Positions 1 to 9,342 of a stretch of 64,000 nucleotides of DNA are shown here, in pieces. How positions within the stretch are numbered: position 1 is the first letter of the stretch; the number at the start of each line of letters is the position of its first letter. The notes beneath the pieces were generated by a model that was given only the letters and a program-made list of their open reading frames with translations, did not search any database and had not been told where the DNA came from. A program made the position numbers and the translations under genes. Origin of the DNA: Gammaproteobacteria bacterium (GTDB taxonomy: Bacteria; Pseudomonadota; Gammaproteobacteria; JAIEPX01); contig JAIEPX010000002.1 of NCBI GenBank assembly GCA_019748175.1, forward strand, positions 152,541 through 216,540. Reading direction: 5' to 3'.

Positions 1-1
1 C

Positions 2-1300
2 TTCTTCGATTCTAAAGAAAAATTGTTGAGTTTTTATAACTCGCCATCGCTAGCAAGTTCAAAGGATGGGTATAATGTCATCACTGAAGAGCTTGAAACT
101 CCAGATAAAATAAAGCGAATTAAGCAAGCTACAACATCAGGCCAAGTAACATTGTTAACTAAATCTTTTGGCAGAGGTACAGACTTTGTTTGTCGAGACC
201 AATCAGTGTCATCAAATGGTGGTACGCACGTAATTCAAACATTCTTGTCAGCAGAAATATCTGAGGAAACTCAAATAAAAGGTCGAACGGCTAGACAGGG
301 TGATCATGGTTCATACAGTATGGTGTTGCTAGAGGACTCTTTGAGCTCTTTCTTGGTAGATAATGACGTCATCGTAAAAATGAAAGCTTCAGGGGTTTAT
401 TATTCAGTCTTAAACAAGAAAAGAACCGAATATTTTGAAATGCAATATGGCGAAGATACTAAGTTTGTCGATGAAGCTAAAAAAGAACATGAGATAGCAT
501 TGAAATTTCTCGAAAGGCTACAAAACAAAGACATGAAGTTTTTGGCTCAATATTTAGGTGAAGCTAATAAGGGGTCGGATAACAATAAACGTTCAAGGAC
601 AGTTTGTCTTATGGATGCTACTGGCTCAATGAGTCACCTTCTACAAAAAGCCAAAAACACAGTTGGGATTATGTTTGAACGAGCTGCTGAGATATTAAAA
701 GACAATGGTTTTGCTCCTGATGCCTTTGAATTGCAGTTCTCAGTTTATCGGAATTACAGTTCTGGCAATGATTTATTGTTACAGACTTCTACCTGGGAAA
801 CAAAACCAAGTAATCTACGTGCATTCATGGATAGGATTCAGCCTGAGGGCGGGCAAGGTAATGAAGCTATTGAAATCGGGCTATGGCATGCCAGTGAAGA
901 GGCAAGAAATGGTGAAATCACTCAGGTAATACTCATTGGTGATGCTAATCCTAACACAGCACAGGATGTAACAATTAAGCGCGGCGGTAAAGGTGAGGCA
1001 TATTGGAGGCAGACTAAATTTGCCGCGCCTACTTTCTATATGAATGAGTTGCAAGTGCTGAAAGCGAATGAAATTCCAGTCCACTCATTCTATGTCGCCC
1101 GGTCTGCGGAGTCTTCATTCCGTCAAATTGCTCAGGAGACGGGCGGTCGAAGCGAGTTTTTAGATGTAAATTCACCTGATGGTGCAGCTATGCTAACGAA
1201 TTTGGTTACTGAGGAAATTCTTCGAAGTGTAGGTGGGGATAATCGTGGAGATGACTTAGTGCAAGCTTATAGAGCGAAATTTGCACGGTCATATAAATAA
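2..1300 (+). CDS. SecA-like helicase C-terminus fused to a von Willebrand A domain (5' partial)
   Basis: The reading frame is open to the left edge of the window, so this is the C-terminal part of a larger protein. Visible residues begin with the second RecA-like lobe of a SecA-type DEAD motor: a GRGTDF motif V, then QIKGRTARQGDHG, which is the SecA form of motif VI. After about 190 residues a vWA domain follows, with a MIDAS-like DATGSMS, GGQGNEAIEIG and the ILIGDANPN strand. True SecA ends in a scaffold and zinc tail instead, so this is not the housekeeping translocase. The TPR gene starts one base after the stop, which suggests a shared transcript. Role unknown; a motor coupled to a metal-dependent adhesion or scaffold domain is all that can be said. 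Confidence 0.75.
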   Translation, partial: FFDSKEKLLSFYNSPSLASSKDGYNVITEELETPDKIKRIKQATTSGQVTLLTKSFGRGTDFVCRDQSVSSNGGTHVIQTFLSAEISEETQIKGRTARQGDHGSYSMVLLEDSLSSFLVDNDVIVKMKASGVYYSVLNKKRTEYFEMQYGEDTKFVDEAKKEHEIALKFLERLQNKDMKFLAQYLGEANKGSDNNKRSRTVCLMDATGSMSHLLQKAKNTVGIMFERAAEILKDNGFAPDAFELQFSVYRNYSSGNDLLLQTSTWETKPSNLRAFMDRIQPEGGQGNEAIEIGLWHASEEARNGEITQVILIGDANPNTAQDVTIKRGGKGEAYWRQTKFAAPTFYMNELQVLKANEIPVHSFYVARSAESSFRQIAQETGGRSEFLDVNSPDGAAMLTNLVTEEILRSVGGDNRGDDLVQAYRAKFARSYK

Positions 1301-1301
1301 A

Positions 1302-1859
1302 ATGTTTTTATCTAAAACTCATTTTAAGAGGGCCAATCAACTCTTTATACAGAGTGATTATTTAGGGGCAATAGAGGAATATAATAAAGCTATTGCCCTA
1401 AATCCTCGATACATTATTGCGAACATCAATAAAGGCAATGCTTGTTATAAACTTACTGATTATAATGGGGCTATAGAATGCTACTCAAAAGCAATATCTA
1501 TAGCTCCGAATAATACACAGCCTTATTATAATCGAGCAATTGTTTATGGATTGGTTCATCAATATTATGAATCTTTAGAGGACTATAATAAGGTCATTCT
1601 ATTGGATTCTAATTATGCAGATGCGTATGTGAATCGAGGACGCCTCAAGTTAAAAATGTGCGCTTACGAAGAGGCATTAAATGATTTCTATAGAGCTACG
1701 CGTATATCGTCTAACTTTTACGAAGCCTATTTTAATTGTGGTGTGGCGTACGAAAAGCTTGGTTTTACTGTAATGGCTCAAGAATATTTTAAGAAAGCAC
1801 AGTATCATAAGAATATTGATGCAATAATTATAAAAAATAAATCTAGCTTTTTTAGATGA
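1302..1859 (+). CDS. TPR repeat protein
   Basis: About 185 residues made almost entirely of tetratricopeptide repeats: four to five 34-residue units with the W/Y-G-A-Y-P pattern (for example AIEEYNKAIALNPRY and AIECYSKAISIAPNN). TPR arrays bind partner proteins and have no catalytic role. An upstream TTG at 1281 is in frame, but the ATG at 1302 fits better because it follows the stop of the SecA/vWA gene directly and the extra residues are not TPR-like. The stop overlaps the next start (ATGA at 1856), so the two genes are translationally coupled. The product may be an adaptor for its neighbours; this is inference from gene order only. Confidence 0.75.
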   Translation: MFLSKTHFKRANQLFIQSDYLGAIEEYNKAIALNPRYIIANINKGNACYKLTDYNGAIECYSKAISIAPNNTQPYYNRAIVYGLVHQYYESLEDYNKVILLDSNYADAYVNRGRLKLKMCAYEEALNDFYRATRISSNFYEAYFNCGVAYEKLGFTVMAQEYFKKAQYHKNIDAIIIKNKSSFFR

Positions 1860-2953
1860 AAATACGAATTAATGAATTGTCCAGAAATTTTGAGGATATA
1901 ATAAATCCTATAACGCCAGAGCATTATATTGCGAGATTTAATTCAGTGGTGCATCATAAAGAAAAAGATAAGTTACACGATGAAATCTTTGAATTCTACT
2001 TGTTCGCACAGGACTTCATATATAATATTGGAATGAATTATCAATTTAATCAATATCTAATAACGCTCAATATAATAAAAAAATATTCAATACTTGACCA
2101 TTATCTTTCAGATCGATTATTCGGTAGGCTATATCGTTTCAGTTATGAGAGATTTTACTTATTGACGGAGGAGGTTGTTAAACTGGCGCTGGAAGATATT
2201 GTCAGCATAAAATACTTACAAGGCGTTAATGATGAGCATGTTGAAACACGCTATAATTTTGTAAAATCTATAATAATGAGAAAGTTTTATAGTGATGTAC
2301 AAGTAATAGAAGTGGATCTGACATTACTCGATTATAAAAATGCCAATAAAATGATTTGTAGAATTTTGAAGAATCTGAAAAAATTAGATTTTGAATTGGA
2401 TTCATGCAAGAAAATAATTGAGATAAATATTAATGATAGCTTTAGTTATTTCGAATTTTTGAAAAAAGCACTTTTAACAATAAATAAATTTATTATAGAA
2501 AAAACAGAATTTGCTATAAATCTTTTTGAGATTAATAATATTACATTGTCAAAACAGTATTTTGAAGATTGTATTATACTAAGAGAATTGATTCTAGCTA
2601 TAAATCCTGTATGGTATGATTCAGAAGTGGGGCGGCTTATGCTAAGGCTTCAAGCAAAATTTGATTTAGGTCAACCAGAAGTAATGGCGCCGAGAAAGTC
2701 TTATAGAGTAAGATTTTTTGAGAAAAAAGAATTTCCAGCTAATAATATTGAGTCAATTATCAGCAGTTTAATTCGTATGCCTACCATGAATGATATAGAG
2801 AATTTATCAAATTTAGAGCGTCTTTATGGTATTAACAATGAGGATATAATTAAATGCCTTGCGGATCGTCATGAGGAGCAGAAAGCTTTTTTACTTGAAA
2901 ACCTGATATTTGTAAAAAATAGACCTTTACTTAAGACTTTGATTTTAAACTAA
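1856..2953 (+). CDS. hypothetical protein downstream of TPR gene
   Basis: A 365-residue, mostly helical, soluble protein that I do not recognise. It is rich in Ile, Asn, Lys and Glu, with no signal peptide or clear membrane segment. It overlaps the TPR gene by four bases (ATGA), so it is probably made together with it and with the SecA/vWA protein. The C-terminal third (IESIISSLIRMPTMND and after) is less biased than the rest. No catalytic motif was found. Confidence 0.6.
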   Translation: MKIRINELSRNFEDIINPITPEHYIARFNSVVHHKEKDKLHDEIFEFYLFAQDFIYNIGMNYQFNQYLITLNIIKKYSILDHYLSDRLFGRLYRFSYERFYLLTEEVVKLALEDIVSIKYLQGVNDEHVETRYNFVKSIIMRKFYSDVQVIEVDLTLLDYKNANKMICRILKNLKKLDFELDSCKKIIEININDSFSYFEFLKKALLTINKFIIEKTEFAINLFEINNITLSKQYFEDCIILRELILAINPVWYDSEVGRLMLRLQAKFDLGQPEVMAPRKSYRVRFFEKKEFPANNIESIISSLIRMPTMNDIENLSNLERLYGINNEDIIKCLADRHEEQKAFLLENLIFVKNRPLLKTLILN

Positions 2954-2977
2954 AGAGTGGATTGATTTCAACTGTGC

Positions 2978-2995
2978 TAGCCGTGTTACCGGCTA
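2978..2995. terminator. stem-loop between convergent genes
   Basis: TAGCCG-tgttac-CGGCTA forms a perfect 6-bp stem between the convergent 365-aa gene and the first synthetase gene. There is no U-run on either strand, so terminator function is weakly supported. Confidence 0.3.
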
Positions 2996-3037
2996 TGCTC
3001 GAAACAGAGAATATCATGCGCCTGAATCTTTACGGGT

Positions 3038-6000
3038 TCAATATTTGTATTCTTGATGTGGATTCATCGTTTCATGACTACTTGTTTCATTTTTTAAGCT
3101 ATTCACTCTGTGGTTTTTATTTCTAAAGAATGCGTATCTACTTTTTTCTGATTTCTGTTCAATTAGATTTTGGTTTATTCTACTCAATTTTAAGGCAGAT
3201 TCAAAGTTGGTGTTTTTCAGGCAAAGAGATGTGCTTGTTGTAGCGGATGACTCATTTAATTCCCAGTTATTTTTCTTGCATTGCCATTTTTCGAATTGCT
3301 TAAGATGGTTTTTTAAAACTATAGCACTGTCATCGGCTTCAAAATATGCAAAAATTGGTCTGATCAAAGTTGGAATGTCCTGTAAATGATTGAAAGTATT
3401 AAATTCCCATAATATAACTGTATCATAAGATATAGTACCAATAATGGTTTCATCCTTACTCATGAAAGGATAGCCACCCTCTAGTGAGACAAGTTCTTTC
3501 GGTTCAGTTAGTTCACATATTTTTGTCATACTGTCATAGCTATCAGTAAATATTAAATAGTGCTCATTTTTTGAAAAAAAGAGACTTGATTCGACATAAC
3601 TGCAGAATTGGTCTGCTTGAGTAAAGATACACTCAAATTTATTATCTTTGAAATTCCAAATGTAAATTGACATGCCCGCCGAATAAAACTCTGCTAAAAT
3701 AGCGCATTTTTCCTCAGATTTACTTATTTTTATCGATTGAATTCTGAAATCCTTCGTCATAGGTATAGAACAGTCAATATTGTCACCTGGCATAGGTTCT
3801 GAGGTGTAGGATTCTATAATACTTTGTATTTTGGCTTGTGATTTTTCAAATTCGGTGAGGTATTCTATTTTTTTTAGAACTTTTTTTGATTTATAGTCAT
3901 AAAGATATGCGGAACTTTCATCAAAAATAATCGAGTGATTTTCGATAGCCTCTGAATCACTATATTTGATATTCTTTTCTTCTAAAAAAGATGGCAGTTT
4001 TTCTTTGTCATTTTTTCTGTCTTTGATAGTACTATGATCAAAATTACTATTCAAAACACTTGGGTATATTTCAGATTGACTTGGTTCGATTATGGTAATT
4101 TTTGCAGTAGATAAATTGCTAAGTCGTGCGCGGCACCCATGTCCTGCAGTCGCTAGTAATTTTCCGTTGTGGTTTAGTGCTACAGACTTTATTTCTGTTC
4201 CGATTTTGATGTATTGCTGTATTGTAAATGTTGTTTGTGAATCCGATTTAGTTAGTTTTTTGGACTTTTTAAGTATTCTAACCTCGCCGTACCTTTCATT
4301 AACAACTTGTGCAATAATTTTACCATTACCAGAACATGCAGAAATAAATCTTGAAAATGATAATGGTGCACTATTTATCCTCTCATTACTAGTAACTCGG
4401 GCTGGGCAATCATAAGTCCTGACGTCTAATTTGTAGATATTATTATCTTTTCCTTCAATCAATAGTGAATATTCATTGTCAGAAAACTTTAGTGCTGCGA
4501 TGTTTTCTGGAATCTCAATATAAGGAACCTCGCCAAAGTCTATTTTTTTTAGTGACGCATTTTCGAAGGTGGATTTATAAAGGTAGCTTTCTTTAAAGCT
4601 AACATTACGTAATATTGATCCTTTGAAAGATACTTTAAACAAGATTCCATTATCCAATATGGCATCTGAAATGTTGATTTTTTCAAAGCAATTTTTGATG
4701 AATTTAACCTGAGCTGAGTTAAGTAACGTGATTGCAATTCCACCAATTTTTCTAAGTTTCTTATTCCCTCGGGTGCTATCTATAATATTAAATAAACATT
4801 TATTTAGGCGATCTTCTTGCTTGAAAACGTCTAGCCAAAAGCGAACTAAGGATCTGTTTTTTAATAGTATCGCAGGATATAATCCATGTGAATTAAACCA
4901 TTTTTTCAGATGCTTAGGATTTTCTTGAGATAAAATTTGATCTGCTATCGCCTCAATTACAAAAAATTCCTGGATAGAGCTGTGCACGAATCGGTAAGTG
5001 TTATTTTCTTTGATAAGTAATAACGATTTAATTTCCCTGATTTTCTCGGTATTGAGTTCATTTTCTCCATTAAACGTATTTAGAAGGTGATCCCATTGAT
5101 CTGATTCTTTCGGTTTATAGTCATGTACTGTTTTGCCTTCTTTAAACATTAGCAGTGCAATTTTTCGCGCTTTATCTCGTAATCTCTCCTCATATGGTGG
5201 TTGAGTTACAACGCAACCTTCTTTAGTGTATGTTAGTTTGTTTTTCTGATGCTTCAAGTAGGAGTCTATGAGCTCCATGTAGATTTTATATCGTGATATA
5301 GAACCTTCTTTTGATAATAAAATCAAAGGATTCTTTCTAAATATTTTTGCGATAAATTCTAGAATTAGTGGGTTTTTGCAGAGCTCATAGAGTTCTGGGT
5401 ATCTGCGAATGGTTTCATAGTAATGACTCGCGATGATTTCTGATTTTGTTTTTATTTTTAGTAAATTATTCATTTGATGGTCAGAAAATGGCTGCAATTC
5501 AATCTCTTCGAATATTTTTTGGGTATCTTCATTTAAATCTTTATATCTCATAGTCGATGTTTCAGTGCGTAGGGTGAATATACTTTTTAGGAAATTACTT
5601 TTATTTAATTGTTCAATAATGGCGTAATAATTGACTTCTTTTTTGCTTTTTATTTCGTCAAGTCCTTCTAATATCAGCACGGAAATTTCACATAAAGACT
5701 TTTTGTTAAATTCCTCTACCTTATCACTTATTTTTTGTGATAAGGAATCACTGCTAATGTCTTGATTCAATTTAATGATAGCAACAGGAACGCCTAATTC
5801 AACTAAGGTGTCATATATTCTTTCAGATGAATATGTTTTACCCATTCCCGAGTCACCCAGAATTGATAGCGCTTTCTTTTCTGAGTCATGTAAAAATATT
5901 GAAGTGACTTCCGATAGTTTTTTTAGGCTCTGTGCTTCATTATATTCATCGATACTTGTAATTTTAATATTTGGTAATATGAAGTCATTTTTCTCTGATA

Positions 6001-9000
6001 ACATTTTTTCAAATAAATGCAGTTTATTTGTAGCGTAGTCGAAGATAATTTGTGATCTGATTTTTTTTGCTAATAGAGGATTTTTCATGATTGAAAAATG
6101 GTCTCCATCAATGATATTATCTTCAAGTTTATCCATATCACGAATGCATTTTTTAGGCCAATAATGGGTTTTGGCTTGATCTTGATCTAATATTCCATTT
6201 AGCAGATAGTTTTTAGCCTTAAAAAGCCTGAATGATGGTAAGTGTTCTCGAATGATGTAGTTGTGTTCGGCAATACGAATGATTTTTGCGGTTTTAAGAA
6301 TATTTTTGTGGATTTCATTGGCTCGTTGAATTAAATAATCAAAACAGTTAATGATGCGATCTCGCGGTTTTTGTACTTTAATCAGTTCTGTAGATAATGC
6401 TAGAGCGTCTATTTTTAATCCAACTGCACTGCTTAATTTTTGTGCCAGTAAGATTAATTCTCGCGTATGTTCTTCCTCTGTAAAATGATGGAACGGGAAT
6501 GGGGCAATACTATCACACACATAAGCATAAGCTGGGATATTATATTTAGCCAGGGCATTCACAATTTCCGGACTTAGGGTGCCACCTGAAGACCAACCCA
6601 GAACAAAAATCGGAATATCTTTTTTGTTGTGTTTTTCAATCCAGTATTTGATTGTTAATGCATAGTCTTGAGCCATGCTGTACAGCGTTGTTGGCATCAG
6701 AGAAGGATCAGTGAGTCCTCGGGCTTTTAGTCCGTAAATCTGAAAGCGCTCGTCGAAATACGATTTTTTGAAGTCCTGATCACACTGTGAGAAGAACTCA
6801 GAATAATCTTGTTCAGGGTCGCCCAAAATCGAAGGGGGGCAAAAAATAATATAGGGTGCGTCCGAGTTTTGTTTTTTCTTGAGATCCGTCAGTTCGATAG
6901 GATGTAGTAAGCTGTAGAGGCGTTTTGTCTGGCTTAAAAGCGTTTTGCATTCTAAAGCGAGAGCGTTATTAATCTCTTCTTTTATTTCAGGGAAAGCTAA
7001 ACGTATCACCTGAATAAGTGGGCTGATATCGATGGATCGACCGCCAATGAGAAAAAAATCATCTTCTAACGATAGTTCAGTTTTGCACAGAACTTCTTTC
7101 CAGCAATTCTGTAGTTTTAATAGGATAACATTTTCATCAGAGCTGATTTTGCAATCTACAGAAGATGCATCATGAGTTTTTTGGGTATGAGTCTCAAAAT
7201 ACGATTTATTCAGTTCAACGAGATTAATTTTAGTTTGCGTAGTTGGAAAGTCTTTTTTCCAGATGATATGCAGCGGTGATTGTTTATCAATGTTCTTTTC
7301 AGTATTGATAATAAAATCTCGAATCACAGCATCATCCAATTTTTGATGTTCTTTTTCTACTAAAAAAACCAGCAAAGTGGTGAGGTTTTTATCTTCCAGA
7401 GAATTACCCACGGCAGTGACAGCCACATGCATTTTTTCCAATTGAAAATGCTCACAGAGATTGGCTTCGATGCTGGGGAGTTCAATGCGTTTTCCGCTGA
7501 TTTTGACCATACGAGAATAGCGGCCTTGGTGTTCTAATCGGCCATCGGCTCGAAGAATAGCCCTATCACCGGATTTGTAATAGCGCTCATCATCAATTTT
7601 CTCAAAGCGCCACGCATTGTTTTGCATGGCGTCGCCTCGGTAGCGGCGCGTCAGTGAGATACCGCCGAACCAAGGTTCGCCCGCTTGGTCAACGACTGAC
7701 AGAGGAGATTTTGGGTTTTGATAGGTGGTTTCAGTTCCGTAATCTTTTTCAATCTCAGGATTATTAACGTCAATATTCGTTGGGACTTTAATCAGGATTT
7801 TAGTACCTACAATTGCTTTGCCTATACTCAGCGGTTTTCCGACTTCATCCATGTCCAGATTTTCAAGCGTGGCACAAATCGTAGTTTCAGTGAGTCCATA
7901 GCCATTCACAATTTGCAGTTGATCCGTTTTCCATTTTTTTACGAGCTCCCAATCGAAAGATTCCCCGACAATGAAAAGAGCTTTCCATAAAGGGAAATTT
8001 TCAGGTCCACCTAATTTATTGAGAAAAGCCGGTGTGAAAATGACGACATTAATTTTATGGTCTCGGTAATATTGTGCACAGCGTTTTTCATCAAGTCGAA
8101 TTTCACTTGGAACAATCGCTAAAGTTCCACCGATACCTAGAATAAGAGTTTCAGCAACCCAGGCATCGAAATCACAGGTGGCGTATTGAGCCATGATCGA
8201 ATCGCGTGTGAGATCCACGCATTCTCGATGAGCTTCTAAACAGGGCATAAACCCCCGATGAGCAATTTCAACACCTTTGGGTTTACCCGAAGAGCCGGAG
8301 GTATACAGAATGTAAGCGAGATCCTCTGGATCGATTTTGATAGTGGTATTTTCCGTAGGAAACAACTTGATGGCTTCTTCGCAATCATCCAGGCAGAGAC
8401 AGAAAAAGCCATGTTTATCAGGTTTAGGTAATAAATATTGGTGATCAGAATGCGTTAAAATAAAAGCCGGTTTTCCATCCGCTAAGGTCTGAGCAAATTT
8501 ATCAAAATAATCGTCGATGGCATCCGGTGAATTACCGATCGCCGTAGGATCAATGGCAATGAAAGCACCCCCTGCTTTCCAAATAGCCAAAATGGCGATA
8601 ATCCATTGAGGTTCCCGGGGTAGAAATGTGCCTACGATAAATTCTTGCCCAGGATCTAGCCCCCGCACTTTTTTTTGTTCGAGTAATAAATAAGCCATTT
8701 GATTAGCTCGAGCATTGAGTTGAGCGTAAGTGAGCATTTGATCTTTGAAAAGAAGGGCGGGTTGATTGGGATAATATTTAGCATAAGCTTCAAAGCGATG
8801 TAAGAAAACAAAGTGATTTAAGTCGTGAATTTTCGTAAGATCTTTATTCTGAGAAAGTTGGGCGAGAGAGGCTTTTATGTATTTATCAACGGCAATACGT
8901 CGTTTTGGCGGTATTAGAGAGCCATTTTTCCACTGTTCAAGATCCGCTATCTTGATGCGGTCATTCAAAATAATGGACCTATAGGGCTCTTCTTTGACAA

Positions 9001-9148
9001 GCTCGTGTTGCTTAGAAAGATTATCACAGAGAAGATTGGAGATAGATTCGTATAAACCGGTTTTTAAGTTGCCTGCACGATATTCGAGCATCAGGGTCAT
9101 CGGGAATAGATCACTATCTGCAAGTTCTTCAATCAATGTCTTACGCAT
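3038..9148 (-). CDS. NRPS-like A-PCP-TE module fused to NACHT NTPase, pentapeptide repeats and beta-propeller (copy 1)
   Basis: 2036 residues in two halves. The first is a complete single synthetase module: adenylation domain about 120-645 (A3 YTSGSSGKPKG near 282-292, A5 NGYGLTETT near 415-423, A8 RMVKISGKRIELPS, A10 lysine about 640); carrier domain with DDFFLIGGRS and the phosphopantetheine serine about 705; thioesterase about 765-1030 with GWSSG (Ser about 853) and the late histidine in GDHF (about 1017). There is no condensation domain. The second half is a STAND NTPase: Walker A GDSGMGKT about 1098-1105, Walker B LILEGLDE about 1158-1165, and the NACHT-type FVHSSIQEFF near 1387-1396. 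Pentapeptide-like repeats (about 1495-1540) and a degenerate propeller follow. The start has GGAGAG upstream. The tail (residues about 2000-2036) is polar. Proposed role (inference): an amino-acid-activating synthetase gated by a sensor or oligomerising NLR-like half. Confidence 0.85.
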   Translation of the reverse strand: MRKTLIEELADSDLFPMTLMLEYRAGNLKTGLYESISNLLCDNLSKQHELVKEEPYRSIILNDRIKIADLEQWKNGSLIPPKRRIAVDKYIKASLAQLSQNKDLTKIHDLNHFVFLHRFEAYAKYYPNQPALLFKDQMLTYAQLNARANQMAYLLLEQKKVRGLDPGQEFIVGTFLPREPQWIIAILAIWKAGGAFIAIDPTAIGNSPDAIDDYFDKFAQTLADGKPAFILTHSDHQYLLPKPDKHGFFCLCLDDCEEAIKLFPTENTTIKIDPEDLAYILYTSGSSGKPKGVEIAHRGFMPCLEAHRECVDLTRDSIMAQYATCDFDAWVAETLILGIGGTLAIVPSEIRLDEKRCAQYYRDHKINVVIFTPAFLNKLGGPENFPLWKALFIVGESFDWELVKKWKTDQLQIVNGYGLTETTICATLENLDMDEVGKPLSIGKAIVGTKILIKVPTNIDVNNPEIEKDYGTETTYQNPKSPLSVVDQAGEPWFGGISLTRRYRGDAMQNNAWRFEKIDDERYYKSGDRAILRADGRLEHQGRYSRMVKISGKRIELPSIEANLCEHFQLEKMHVAVTAVGNSLEDKNLTTLLVFLVEKEHQKLDDAVIRDFIINTEKNIDKQSPLHIIWKKDFPTTQTKINLVELNKSYFETHTQKTHDASSVDCKISSDENVILLKLQNCWKEVLCKTELSLEDDFFLIGGRSIDISPLIQVIRLAFPEIKEEINNALALECKTLLSQTKRLYSLLHPIELTDLKKKQNSDAPYIIFCPPSILGDPEQDYSEFFSQCDQDFKKSYFDERFQIYGLKARGLTDPSLMPTTLYSMAQDYALTIKYWIEKHNKKDIPIFVLGWSSGGTLSPEIVNALAKYNIPAYAYVCDSIAPFPFHHFTEEEHTRELILLAQKLSSAVGLKIDALALSTELIKVQKPRDRIINCFDYLIQRANEIHKNILKTAKIIRIAEHNYIIREHLPSFRLFKAKNYLLNGILDQDQAKTHYWPKKCIRDMDKLEDNIIDGDHFSIMKNPLLAKKIRSQIIFDYATNKLHLFEKMLSEKNDFILPNIKITSIDEYNEAQSLKKLSEVTSIFLHDSEKKALSILGDSGMGKTYSSERIYDTLVELGVPVAIIKLNQDISSDSLSQKISDKVEEFNKKSLCEISVLILEGLDEIKSKKEVNYYAIIEQLNKSNFLKSIFTLRTETSTMRYKDLNEDTQKIFEEIELQPFSDHQMNNLLKIKTKSEIIASHYYETIRRYPELYELCKNPLILEFIAKIFRKNPLILLSKEGSISRYKIYMELIDSYLKHQKNKLTYTKEGCVVTQPPYEERLRDKARKIALLMFKEGKTVHDYKPKESDQWDHLLNTFNGENELNTEKIREIKSLLLIKENNTYRFVHSSIQEFFVIEAIADQILSQENPKHLKKWFNSHGLYPAILLKNRSLVRFWLDVFKQEDRLNKCLFNIIDSTRGNKKLRKIGGIAITLLNSAQVKFIKNCFEKINISDAILDNGILFKVSFKGSILRNVSFKESYLYKSTFENASLKKIDFGEVPYIEIPENIAALKFSDNEYSLLIEGKDNNIYKLDVRTYDCPARVTSNERINSAPLSFSRFISACSGNGKIIAQVVNERYGEVRILKKSKKLTKSDSQTTFTIQQYIKIGTEIKSVALNHNGKLLATAGHGCRARLSNLSTAKITIIEPSQSEIYPSVLNSNFDHSTIKDRKNDKEKLPSFLEEKNIKYSDSEAIENHSIIFDESSAYLYDYKSKKVLKKIEYLTEFEKSQAKIQSIIESYTSEPMPGDNIDCSIPMTKDFRIQSIKISKSEEKCAILAEFYSAGMSIYIWNFKDNKFECIFTQADQFCSYVESSLFFSKNEHYLIFTDSYDSMTKICELTEPKELVSLEGGYPFMSKDETIIGTISYDTVILWEFNTFNHLQDIPTLIRPIFAYFEADDSAIVLKNHLKQFEKWQCKKNNWELNESSATTSTSLCLKNTNFESALKLSRINQNLIEQKSEKSRYAFFRNKNHRVNSLKNETSSHETMNPHQEYKY
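6605..8164. repeat. 1.56-kb identical tract shared by both synthetase genes (copy 1)
   Basis: Aligned by eye at a constant offset of 17424 bases, this stretch shows no difference from 24029-25588. The first mismatches are at 6604 and 8165, and beyond them the copies diverge quickly. It encodes residues about 328-848: the rest of the adenylation domain, the carrier domain and the start of the thioesterase up to just before its nucleophile motif. Confidence 0.85.
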
Positions 9149-9284
9149 GGTTGCTCTCCACTAATTTATTAATCATTTACGCTGGTTAGTTGATTAGTTC
9201 AATAGTCGCAGTCAAGATTACTAATACAGTATCATATCTAATGAAATTGTAGCAATTAATCATCTATGACTGCGTATTAGACAA

Positions 9285-9309
9285 AGGATAGTGTAATAAA
9301 TTCTATCCT
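9285..9309 (-). terminator. possible terminator of the 440-aa gene
   Basis: AGGATAG and CTATCCT form a perfect 7-bp stem with an 11-nt loop. On the minus strand it is followed by TTTGT. It lies 34 bases past the stop of the 440-aa gene and upstream of synthetase 1. It could equally be part of the synthetase promoter or leader. Confidence 0.35.
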
Positions 9310-9313
9310 GGTT

Positions 9314-9327
9314 CAGTAATATTACCG
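9314..9327. promoter_or_regulatory. 14-bp palindromic operator upstream of synthetase 1
   Basis: CAGTAATATTACCG is a near-perfect match to the cluster palindrome C-N-GTAATATTAC-N-G. It lies 166 bases before the synthetase 1 start codon. On the minus strand a -10-like TACACT lies about 18 bases after it, so the box would cover the -35 position. Confidence 0.55.
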
Positions 9328-9342
9328 AAAATCATCACATCT

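Noticed and set aside
2..1300. Housekeeping SecA
   Set aside because: The C-terminus is a vWA domain and lacks the SecA scaffold and zinc tail.
7718..7990. Plus-strand 90-codon frame inside synthetase 1, identical to one at 25142-25414
   Set aside because: Its identity follows from the duplicated synthetase DNA on the other strand; no ribosome site or family match.
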